NCBI RefSeq assembly: GCF_018100905.1
Contig: NZ_JAGJEG010000009.1
Span: forward strand, 124,001-188,000
Direction: 5' to 3'
DNA: 64,000 nt
Source: Pseudoalteromonas sp. MMG010
GTDB lineage: Bacteria; Pseudomonadota; Gammaproteobacteria; Enterobacterales; Alteromonadaceae
Below the pieces are notes generated by a model, which searched no databases, was not told the DNA's origin, and saw only the letters and a list, made by a program, of their open reading frames with translations. A program made the position numbers and the translations under genes. Shown one piece after another: positions 1 to 8,226 of the stretch (the stretch's first letter is position 1; every line of letters starts with the position of its first letter).

Positions 1-1825
1 TGGTTATTGAAAGCACATCAGCAAACGCACCGCTACCCGAATCAAATACGTGAAATGAATGGTTAATATCTAAGTCAGTTACTTTTACATTATCTAATAT
101 TAAACGATAGTTTTTATACATGCCCCATTTAGCCGTTCTTATTAGTGAATTACCTGATGAATCAGGACTGTTCTTTCCACTAAATGCTAAGTTTTCAAGT
201 TTTAAACTACCATCATTATTTATTTCAAATAAGGCCGTACGCTCGAAAGTAATTGTAGGTTTTGTATTTTTTGCACCGCGTAAAGTAAGCGTCTTATCTA
301 TGGCAATCATTTTAGCCACATTATAATTGCCTGCTGCAAGCTCAATAACATCGCCATCATTTGCCGCTTTAATTGCATTAAATAAAGCACCTTCAGTGTT
401 ATCTACGGTGTGTGTTTTAGCTGAGTCGAATGCGGTTTGAATAGGACTTTTAGCATACCAACGAGGGCCTGTTTCACTTTTTAATGTTGGCTTTAATGAT
501 TTAGTCGCCCCTACCTTGCTATATTTTTTATTGGCGATATACAGTAAGCCATTATCACCGCGTTTAAGTGTTAATGTATCACTTTCAAAACCATTGCTAA
601 TACTTGGCTTTGCAACTTGGTTTAATATGTTATTGCTAAATTTAATACCACTAATGTCATCAAATGCAGTAAATACATCTTTTTTATTCTCATTATAAAT
701 AACATTGTTACGCATAATACTATTGACGGGTGTTGCTGAACGCTCAGCGTCACTGCCTGCAGCTAATTGAATATGCGACACATTAATCAGTGTATTATTT
801 TCTATTAAGGCATTATTTACTTGGTGGTAACGATTAATTTTTGAATTTGGAACACCATTCATTACCGTCAAAGCGCTACCAAAACGATAGCCTGTTAAAC
901 CTTCTAAGTAATTATTGCGCACTACTTGGTCTTTATTAATTACACGAATGCCACCTGTATGATCGACACCATTACCAAAAAACACATTTTCCTCAACAAC
1001 GTTACCGTTACCGTGGCGCAAAGTTAGCGTGCCCTTTGATTCAAAGAAGGTATTATTTTTAATCGTATTTTTACCAGATTTAACCGAGATAATTTCTACT
1101 TCACCATCACAATGATCAAAGTAATTATTCGTTACTTGAGTTAATGAGTCGGTTAAAGAGTAGTGACTTGTACCAATACGTAAGGTTTCGCCACCATTTG
1201 AACCAAAAACAGGACGAGGGCCAAAGTAGTTGTGATCTATTTTGTGAGAATTCTGTTGGCTTTGTTCGGTATTTAACCGCACCGCTACGGTAACACCTTT
1301 GTTACGCTTACCGGCTAAGTAGTTATGATCAAAACGGTTATTTTGACCATATAAACCCACCCAGTAGTCAGACTCGCGTTTATCAGGATTACTGTAATTA
1401 TCAATAACAACTTCTGTAACACGCGAATTATAAGCTAGCTCATCTTTATTTTTACGAAACGAAATAACTTCACTACTTGGAGTAAAACCATTTTTAAACA
1501 CTAACCCTTTAACCACTAAATGCTCACCTGCCAATCTTAAGTTTGATTGACCAGATAAAATCACAGCGCCAGGGGTTTGGGCTTGTAAAATAATAGGCTT
1601 TTCTTGTGTGCCTTTAGCACTGAATACAATTTCAAAATCTTGCCAAGTACCATTTTTAAGATTAACGATATCGCCTGGAGCTAAATTCTGAGCAATCTTT
1701 TTATATTCGTTAGGTGATGCGACGGTATAACTTTCAGCAAGGGCAAAATGACTAAATAAAGTGGTGCTACTTAACCCTAAAAATAATAAAGGCGTATTTA
1801 GCTTAAGATTAAACTCTTTTTTCAT
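1..1825 (-). CDS. Polysaccharide lyase family 6 (alginate lyase), 3' end beyond the window
   Basis: The reverse strand reads open from an ATG at 1825 to the left edge, giving 608 visible residues; the C-terminus is off the window. A signal peptide occupies about residues 1-32 (MKKEFNLKLN start, hydrophobic LLFLGLSS core, HFALA end). The rest is a parallel beta-helix with repeated N-N-x-F/Y rungs, typical of the chondroitinase B/alginate lyase family. Lys249 (in VKSGKN) and Arg270 (in LTLRHGNGN) are 21 residues apart, the spacing of the catalytic Lys/Arg pair in PL6 enzymes. A second helical domain follows from about residue 430, as in two-domain PL6 alginate lyases. Expected role: periplasmic or secreted beta-elimination of alginate (guluronate-rich). 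It diverges from a GntR-type regulator, and an SDR reductase lies nearby. Alginate is preferred over dermatan sulfate because of this context and the window's other brown-algal genes. Confidence 0.88.
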   Translation of the reverse strand, partial: MKKEFNLKLNTPLLFLGLSSTTLFSHFALAESYTVASPNEYKKIAQNLAPGDIVNLKNGTWQDFEIVFSAKGTQEKPIILQAQTPGAVILSGQSNLRLAGEHLVVKGLVFKNGFTPSSEVISFRKNKDELAYNSRVTEVVIDNYSNPDKRESDYWVGLYGQNNRFDHNYLAGKRNKGVTVAVRLNTEQSQQNSHKIDHNYFGPRPVFGSNGGETLRIGTSHYSLTDSLTQVTNNYFDHCDGEVEIISVKSGKNTIKNNTFFESKGTLTLRHGNGNVVEENVFFGNGVDHTGGIRVINKDQVVRNNYLEGLTGYRFGSALTVMNGVPNSKINRYHQVNNALIENNTLINVSHIQLAAGSDAERSATPVNSIMRNNVIYNENKKDVFTAFDDISGIKFSNNILNQVAKPSISNGFESDTLTLKRGDNGLLYIANKKYSKVGATKSLKPTLKSETGPRWYAKSPIQTAFDSAKTHTVDNTEGALFNAIKAANDGDVIELAAGNYNVAKMIAIDKTLTLRGAKNTKPTITFERTALFEINNDGSLKLENLAFSGKNSPDSSGNSLIRTAKWGMYKNYRLILDNVKVTDLDINHSFHVFDSGSGAFADVLSIT

Positions 1826-2059
1826 GCTATTTCCTTAACAAATAAATATTTTATGCACGAATGCTTATAACACGACTGCAAATTAAATGGCTAATAGTGA
1901 CGATTTTCTTGGGCAGTGTAAGCATGTGTGTGCTCCTAACTATGACAATGTGAGTATTTAAAAAATAGGTGTTACAACTAAAGTGTGTAGGTTTAGAGTT
2001 AACTATTTTGTAAACAAGCTATTAATATAAGTAACTCACTAAAACTAACACAGTAAAAT

Positions 2060-2126
2060 TTACCAATCAAGGTGACCAATTGCAGAAACATAAATAAAAA
2101 TTGGTATTACATATTGAATTACCAAT
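2060..2126. promoter_or_regulatory. Candidate GntR operator cluster in the divergent PL6/regulator promoter
   Basis: The 414-base gap between the lyase and the regulator holds two half-sites in direct repeat, TTACCAAT at 2060-2067 and TGACCAAT at 2073-2080, 13 bases start to start. It also holds a near-perfect 25-base inverted repeat at 2101-2125 with arms TTGGTA and TACCAA. FadR/UxuR-type GntR regulators bind TGGT-n-ACCA symmetric sites, so these are plausible autoregulatory and lyase-control sites. Binding is inferred; the repeats are seen directly. Nothing else is recognised between 1826 and 2239. Confidence 0.5.
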
Positions 2127-2239
2127 TTTTGCTGCTATTTTTTAATAATGATTAATATGATTTTTGACATAATATATGTGTTTAAGGTACTCTAACGCAT
2201 TACATTTTGTTTACTCATCTAAGGGCTATAAGGTAAATT

Positions 2240-2983
2240 ATGGGAAATCGTCGCTTATTCTGGCGTATTGTTGATAAAGTCGAAGCTTTGATTAATCAGG
2301 GCGAATTTTCTGCTGGTAGCCGTTTACCGCCGGAGCGAGAGCTTGCAGAAATGTTTGACGTTAGCCGTCCCACAATTAGAGAAGCCATTATTGCTTTAGA
2401 AGTACGTGGTCGTGTTGAGGTTAAAACAGGATCAGGGGTATATGTTGTTGAACGCCAAGATCATCCGATAAAATCACAAGAAATAAGTGCCTTTGAACTC
2501 ACACAAGCCCGTGCACTCATCGAAGGTGAAATTGCCGCTTTAGCAGCGCATAGTATTACAGATGATGAACTAGCAAGATTATACAAAACATTAGAGGCAA
2601 TGGAAGAAGGCTTGTATGTAGAACAAGCTGACCGAGAGTTTCATGAGATCATTGCCAACGCAACACGTAATAAAGCCCTTTCATATGCTGTCTCTAGTTT
2701 ATGGGATTTACGCCTAACTAATACCCAAATTGTTGCTGATTATGGCAGTGTCTGTAAGAACAATGAAGATTGCGTTATGGATGAACATACGGCAATTTAT
2801 AATGCATTAGCAAATCATGACGCGAATGCGGCTCGTGCGGCCATGCACCAGCATTTCAACCGTTTAATTAACGCTTTATTTGATGCTGTAGAGTCTCGTG
2901 CTCTAGAAGAAATAAAACGTAAAAATAGTGAAAAGCGTGGCTTGTATTCTCTTGATGGGTTAGTTAAAAAAGCGCAATCATAA
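2240..2983 (+). CDS. GntR-family (FadR/FCD type) transcriptional regulator
   Basis: The 247-residue protein has an N-terminal winged helix-turn-helix (about residues 8-72, with the GntR signature RLPPERELAEMFDVSRPTIR) and a C-terminal all-helical FCD ligand domain (about 88-220) with acidic and histidine residues typical of metal-assisted sugar-acid sensing. The length fits the FadR/UxuR subfamily. A ribosome site AAGG lies just before the ATG. It is divergent from the PL6 lyase and next to repeated TTGGTA/TACCAA motifs, so it is the likely local repressor of alginate genes, responding to an alginate-derived sugar acid. The exact ligand cannot be read from sequence. A perfect hairpin follows the stop, suggesting a single-gene transcript. 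Confidence 0.88.
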   Translation: MGNRRLFWRIVDKVEALINQGEFSAGSRLPPERELAEMFDVSRPTIREAIIALEVRGRVEVKTGSGVYVVERQDHPIKSQEISAFELTQARALIEGEIAALAAHSITDDELARLYKTLEAMEEGLYVEQADREFHEIIANATRNKALSYAVSSLWDLRLTNTQIVADYGSVCKNNEDCVMDEHTAIYNALANHDANAARAAMHQHFNRLINALFDAVESRALEEIKRKNSEKRGLYSLDGLVKKAQS

Positions 2984-2988
2984 TATTT

Positions 2989-3020
2989 AAAGTGCTACTT
3001 AAATTATAAAGTAGCACTTT
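2989..3020 (+). terminator. Perfect 12-bp hairpin after the GntR gene
   Basis: Arms AAAGTGCTACTT (2989-3000) and AAGTAGCACTTT (3009-3020) are exact inverted repeats around an 8-base loop, six bases past the regulator's stop. The 3' arm ends in TTT but lacks a long T run. Confidence 0.65.
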
Positions 3021-3158
3021 GCACTTCTGCTCATAAAATTTAGCATAGCCTTTAAGCAATACGCTAAAACACATCGTAAAATCACACCAAATTTAAAATT
3101 AATTTAATGATTAAATAAGCCGATGTTTAAATTAAAACGAGTTCTTAATTTTTAAGTA

Positions 3159-3185
3159 AAAAAAACCCCCTTACGGGGGTTTTTG
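3159..3185 (+). terminator. Strong rho-independent terminator
   Basis: A CCCCC-TTAC-GGGGG stem (3166-3179) is flanked by an A run and followed by TTTTT. It should work on both strands. A second, looser inverted repeat (CCTCTCACT at 3189 with AGTGAGAGG at 3221) follows. The gap 2984-3716 otherwise has no recognisable gene. Confidence 0.8.
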
Positions 3186-3398
3186 TTTCCTCTCACTGCG
3201 AGACTAGCTTTAGAGTTTAAAGTGAGAGGAACTCTTTAACTATATGCAGTGTGTGCAAGAAGCTGTTCAGTCTTTAGTCGTATGCATTAATAGCAAAAAC
3301 TAAAGTTGTGAATTATTTTATAAACATATGTTTAACATAGTGTATTTTAACGCTTTGATATCAGTTCGATAAAAGTCACGATTGATATTTTGTTGAAT

Positions 3399-3495
3399 TT
3401 ACCAATAATCGCAACTGGTAAACCAAACTGTATGACAGAGAATAATAAACACCATAAACATTGTCAACCAATAATAACCCACCTACATTACCAAG
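3399..3495. promoter_or_regulatory. TTACCAAT-type half-sites upstream of the EamA exporter
   Basis: TTACCAAT lies at 3399-3406. It is the left arm of a 25-base imperfect inverted repeat (TTTACCA...TGGTAAA, 3398-3422). This runs into a short palindrome TGGTAAACCA (3416-3425), with further variants near 3464-3472 and 3488-3495. The resemblance to the sites beside the GntR gene suggests shared control. The distance to the next start (about 220 bases) is long, so the connection is tentative. Confidence 0.35.
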
Positions 3496-3716
3496 AACTC
3501 TATTTAGTAATAATAAAAAGCGTTAGTACAGCCGTTAGTTTACTGTTTTTTATAAAAAACTAATTAAATCGATATCTTAGTAACAGTTGTTAATTATGTT
3601 AATATTAAACATAATCAAAACTGGGGTTTGGATGAAGTATTTTTTGCTTACTTCAAATCATTAAAAAGTTAACATTACAGTGACTGCAAACTACGACTAC
3701 TAATTCAGAGATATCG

Positions 3717-4568
3717 ATGCGCTTTAAACTTCCTCCTTTTTTAACTGCCATTTTATGTGTTTTATTTGCCATGATGACCATACAATCAGGCGCATCATTT
3801 GCTAAACAGCTATTTCCTCTTATTGGTCCAGAAGGCACAACAGCAATGAGGCTCGGCTTTTCAGCTTTAATATTGTGTTTTATTTTCAAACCATGGCGTT
3901 CGTTACCAGCCCAAGGTAAACGTATGAATATTATAATATATGGTCTCTCTTTGGGCGGTATGAATATTCTTTTTTATTATGCTATCGAACGAATACCTTT
4001 AGGGATTGGTGTTGCTTTAGAATTTACGGGCCCATTAGCCGTTGCTTTGTTATCTTCTCGTTCAAAGCGGGATCTCTTGTGGGTTGTGTTTGCCATTTTA
4101 GGCATTATTTTGTTACTACCGGATATGAAAAGCGACCAAAGTTTAGACCCGCTCGGTGTTATTTTAGCGTTGGCTGCAGGCGCATGTTGGGCTGGTTATA
4201 TATTATTTGGAAAAAAAACAGGAATGCAAGGTTCTGGCGGGCAAACGGTTGCTCTAGGTATGACTGTAGCAGCTGTTGTAATTGTCCCTTTTGGTGTTAT
4301 TTCACAAGCCAGCTCATTCACTTTGGCGATTATTCCTTTGGGGATCGTTATTGCGGTGCTATCAAGCGCGCTACCCTATACTTTAGAAATGGTTGCACTG
4401 CGTAATATGCCATCACAAAGCTTTAGTATAATGATGAGCTTAGAGCCTGCAATTGCAGCACTTGCAGGCTATATTATTTTGGCTGAGCTACTTACATTTT
4501 GGCAGTGGCTTGCTATTTTGCTAGTGATTTTTGCTTCTATAGGAAGTAGTCTTTCTCCTAAAAAATAA
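3717..4568 (+). CDS. EamA/DMT-superfamily transporter, RhtA-like exporter
   Basis: The 283-residue protein has ten predicted membrane segments arranged as two EamA repeats (about residues 7-135 and 145-280). The N-terminal stretch, with IQSGAS followed by AKQLFPLIGPEG and ending in FKPWR, matches the RhtA threonine/homoserine exporter branch rather than generic DMT proteins. Expected role: inner-membrane efflux of amino acids or similar small metabolites, driven by proton exchange. It sits between the GntR regulator and the broken chemoreceptor, with which it is convergent (6-base gap). Operator-like motifs upstream hint at co-regulation with the alginate genes, but no sugar-specific feature is visible. 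Confidence 0.8.
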   Translation: MRFKLPPFLTAILCVLFAMMTIQSGASFAKQLFPLIGPEGTTAMRLGFSALILCFIFKPWRSLPAQGKRMNIIIYGLSLGGMNILFYYAIERIPLGIGVALEFTGPLAVALLSSRSKRDLLWVVFAILGIILLLPDMKSDQSLDPLGVILALAAGACWAGYILFGKKTGMQGSGGQTVALGMTVAAVVIVPFGVISQASSFTLAIIPLGIVIAVLSSALPYTLEMVALRNMPSQSFSIMMSLEPAIAALAGYIILAELLTFWQWLAILLVIFASIGSSLSPKK

Positions 4569-4574
4569 GCACTT

Positions 4575-6492
4575 TTATTGTAATTTAAACTGCCCAACAA
4601 TCGCGCTGAGTTGGGTATTTAAATCGGCAATATCATCAATCTCACCATGAACCGTTTTACCATTTACAGTTAAATCGGCCACCATGGTGTGAATACAATT
4701 CATATTTTGAATAATACTTTGGATCACTTGGTTTTGCTCGTTAGCTGAGGTTGATATTTGTGTACTTAAATCGTTGATTCTCTCAACAAAGTGATTCATT
4801 TGCACTAAATTCTCTGAAATCCCAACCGCTTCAGTCACTGTTTTACTACTGGTGCTTTTTGTTGTTGAAATAGAATGCACAACGGTATCAGCCCCCGCTT
4901 GTAATGTTTCTAATGCAGCTTCTATTTCACTGGTGCTCGTTTGTGTTCTTGCAGCCAGCGCTCTAACTTCCTCGGCAACGACAGCAAAACCTCGGCCTTG
5001 CTCTCCTGCTCTTGCAGCTTCAATAGCGGCATTGAGTGCTAATAAATTGGTTTGATCGGCAATAGAGCCGATAACACAAAGGATAGAACTGATTTCTTTT
5101 GTTTCTTCACTCATACAAATAACATTATTTGCTGCAGTATCGACTTCTTCTGCTAGTTGATTCAAGCTAGTTTGTGCGCTATCAATAGTGTGCCTCGACA
5201 CCTCACCTGCGTTATTTGCTTCTTGCGTATATTGCGCGGCATCAGCGGCATTTTTCGCAACAAGTTCAGCAGTGCTGCCTAGCTCATCCATTGCAATAAC
5301 CACTTGATTCGTTTCTAGTTGATGCTGATCTAAAATCTGCGTGTTAGTGTGTGAGTGAGTCCGCAAATTTGTCACCCCACCAGAGAGCTTAGTGGTCACA
5401 GCTTGTACATTTAACATCATGGCATTTAAGTTACCAATAAAGTGATTAACACCCGATGCGATTTCACCTAAATCATCATTACTTTTTACCTAAAGAGTTT
5501 GCGACAAGTCACCGCTACCTTGCGATAAATTAAGTATTAAGTGTTTTAATGCGATTACGGGTTTATACACTTGATTTAATACAACGATAATTATTAAAAT
5601 AAACACAATCGCTATACCTAATGCCCAGCAATACTGCTCTATGGTGATTCGATCGACTTTGTTCAGTGCTATATCTCTATCAACAACATTAATTAAAAAC
5701 CAGTGACTGCCACCAATTAAATTTATTTTATTAGAAAAGATTAATTGCGACACCCCTTCTACTGTTTGTTCGTTATAAGATGTACTTGCATTTAATAAAG
5801 TGGATGATAAGGATGAAAAATAAGGGTGTGTTTGAATTTGTTGTTGTATTTTAATATTTTTATCGGTGGAAGCTAATACCATCCCCTTTGCATCAACAAT
5901 ATAAGATGTTGCACCTGAAATCACATTCACGCCTTCAAGTAATTCATGTAAATTATTTAGCCGTATATCAGCTAACAATATGCCATTTTTAATGCTCTGC
6001 ACGGCACCAAGTAATAAGCTTCCTTGTTTAGTAACAAATACATCACTTAAGGCAAAACCATTTACTTTTTTACCTAATTTATACCAAGGTCGACTACGTG
6101 GATCATATTTCTCTTTTATCCCAACCCCACCTGGAAACGTCTTCTTTGAAGGAATAGAAACATAAAATCGCCCATCATCAAAGCCCAAAGTAATCTTATA
6201 AACCCCTGAGACTTTAGCTGCAAATGCCACTTGTTTTTCATGGGCCAAATCATTTTGATTTGTTGCATATAACTCAGCTAAGTCAATAATTGGCTTAGCA
6301 TTATTTTTAATATATTGCGCTATATTATTGGTTTCATATTTAGATGACGTTTTAATATTGAGTATCAGATCATCGGTTTTTTATTTTTGATAATTGATAT
6401 GTGGATATAAAACTTGTCATACCAAGCGCTAAAACCAAACAGCTAATAACCGCTAAAATCAGCGTATTTTTAAAGCCGAATTTTCCCATCAT
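4575..6492 (-). pseudogene. Methyl-accepting chemotaxis protein, broken by a frameshift and an amber stop
   Basis: Reading from ATG at 6492, the start MMGKFGFKNT and a first membrane segment (ILAVISCLVLALGMTSF) run into a TGA shortly after a six-T tract at 6377-6382 (A6 on the coding strand). Removing one base there restores the frame into DDLILNIKTSSKYETNN and a dCache-type periplasmic sensor, a second membrane segment (about 5560-5640) and HAMP. A TAG at 5490-5492 then interrupts HAMP between GSGDLSQTL and [10 protein letters not shown]. The same frame continues to a full signalling domain with the hairpin-tip motif [20 protein letters not shown]. Two separate lesions argue against a single sequencing error. 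The gene would have been a transmembrane chemoreceptor of about 635 residues. Confidence 0.85.
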
Positions 6493-6624
6493 GTGCCTAC
6501 CTACAATGTCAGTGTGTTAAAAATAAAAACAATGTTGTTAATGTGTGTGTTTTTATTTACATAATACTAAACCATAAAGTAGGGACATGCTTACGTCTAA
6601 ACAAAAATAGTAACTTAAAAAATA

Positions 6625-6852
6625 TTACCAATACTTATGTACTACAAATGATTTATAGGTTGTTATTTTTTACATCTAGTTGAGTAAAAATTTTTATAAA
6701 GCTTATAATTTTTTATCTCTATAGAAACAGAAGCATAAAAAAAAATACCATTTAAAATTAGTTAGTTAAATTAAATATTATCTATGTCTTAGTCAAAACC
6801 GCCACCTTATTACCAATAAGCTTTACCAATAATTAAAAATAAACTTACCAAT
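6625..6852. promoter_or_regulatory. Four TTACCAAT half-sites upstream of the SDR gene
   Basis: Exact TTACCAAT octamers occur at 6625, 6810, 6823 and 6845. The 6810/6823 pair has the same 13-base spacing as the pair at 2060/2073 beside the GntR regulator. Being 150-190 bases ahead of the SDR start, they suit an operator or upstream control element of the same regulon. The remainder of 6493-7002 is AT-rich with no recognisable gene. Confidence 0.5.
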
Positions 6853-7002
6853 CACTTTACTTTACATTTAAAACCACTAATATTTGCTTTACAAGATTTG
6901 CGTCAAAGATGCTTTATTTTTTAATTTTAGCAAGTCGGCGATACTTTCCTAATAACAATATTAGGTTAATTTTTTAGTTAACTAATCAATGAGAATTATA
7001 AT

Positions 7003-7758
7003 ATGTCTAAGAAAATTGCATTAATCACAGGTGCTACGGGTGGAATTGGTTTCCAAGTAGCGAAGCGTCTTGGTCAAGATGGTTACACTGTTGTTCTTAA
7101 CGGAATTGAAGATGAAGTTGGTGCACAACGTGTTGCTGAATTAGAAGCAGAAGGTATCGAAGCACAATACTACGGTTTTGACGTAACTAACGATGAAGCT
7201 GTGACTGAAAATGTAACGGCCATTGGTAATAAATATGGTCAAATTGACGTTGTAATTAATAATGCAGGTGGCTTAGGTGGCCGTAGTCCAATTGAAGAAA
7301 TGACGACTGAGTTCTTCCGTTTTGTAATGGCTCTTAACCTAGACAGCGCATTCTTTGTATCACGAGCTGCTATTCCTTTTATGAAAAAAACAGAAGGTGG
7401 TTCAATCATTAACTACACTTCTAATGCAGCATGGAATGCAGGTGGCCCAGGAGCGGGTATCTACGGTACATCTAAAGCGGCTGTACATACTTTCACTCGT
7501 GCACTTGCTAAAGAGCTTGCTCCTGCAGGTATTCGTGTTAACGCAGTATCACCTGGTACTATCGATACACCTTTCCACAAGCAAATTAAAGAAACTAAGC
7601 CTGAAGTATTTGCATCTTGGAAAGATAGCATCATGCTTGGTCGTTTAGGCCAGCCTGAAGATGTATCTGGCGTTATCTCTTTCTTAGTAAGTAAAGATGC
7701 AGCATTCATCACCGCAGAAACAATTCAAATCGGCGGCGGACAAGCACTGGGTATCTAG
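7003..7758 (+). CDS. SDR-family NAD(P)-dependent reductase, candidate DEH (alginate monomer) reductase
   Basis: A classical 251-residue short-chain dehydrogenase: cofactor loop TGATGGIG at 9-16, NNAG at 86-89, catalytic Ser140, Tyr154 and Lys158 (YGTSK), and the C-terminal IGGGQALG. A GAGA-type ribosome site lies before the ATG at 7003. Automated naming would probably be FabG-like 3-oxoacyl-ACP reductase. Bacterial alginate pathways use an SDR to reduce 4-deoxy-5-erythro-hexoseulose uronate to KDG, and this gene shares upstream TTACCAAT elements with the PL6/GntR promoter, so that role is favoured here. Arg/Lys versus acidic choice at the end of beta-2 does not settle NADH or NADPH. A terminator follows, so it is probably monocistronic. 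Confidence 0.82.
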   Translation: MSKKIALITGATGGIGFQVAKRLGQDGYTVVLNGIEDEVGAQRVAELEAEGIEAQYYGFDVTNDEAVTENVTAIGNKYGQIDVVINNAGGLGGRSPIEEMTTEFFRFVMALNLDSAFFVSRAAIPFMKKTEGGSIINYTSNAAWNAGGPGAGIYGTSKAAVHTFTRALAKELAPAGIRVNAVSPGTIDTPFHKQIKETKPEVFASWKDSIMLGRLGQPEDVSGVISFLVSKDAAFITAETIQIGGGQALGI

Positions 7759-7800
7759 TATATAAGCTAATCTAAATGTAGTTTATTTAAGTACCTAAAT

Positions 7801-7833
7801 AAAAAGCCATATAATTATTTATATGGCTTTTTT
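7801..7833 (+). terminator. Rho-independent terminator after the SDR gene
   Basis: AAAAAGCCATATAA and its complement TTATATGGCTTTTTT form a long stem ending in a T run, 40 bases past the SDR stop. The rest of 7759-8226 is AT-rich leader of the TonB receptor, with no gene seen. Confidence 0.8.
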
Positions 7834-8226
7834 CGTTATCTTCGGTAATAACTGACTACTTTTTCAACATGATTTTTTTTCAACATCATAATAATTAGCC
7901 GCTTAAAAATGCATAGTTATTTACAAAAAACAAAACCACTTTATTTTTTAACAAAACAAAATAAACTGCTTATAAAACCCTCTATATCGTTAAATTATTT
8001 AAACAAACTACTAAAAAACAAATAATCCACCTAAAACCTCCGTACTTATTAAATTAACTTTACAATTTAATAACTTTGAACACTTTATAATCACAACCCC
8101 GAGTGAATATAGATAAACTTAAAATGAATTTTAATTCAGGGCGCATTTAAGCTATTTAATTTTTTAATTTATGGTTAGACTAAAGTCTCAAACAAATTTT
8201 ATAAAAATATCTGGGGATAAATTTTT

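Noticed and set aside
4079..4405. 108-residue forward frame inside the EamA gene
   Set aside because: Shadow of the real membrane protein; Cys/Trp/Arg-rich composition without a start signal.
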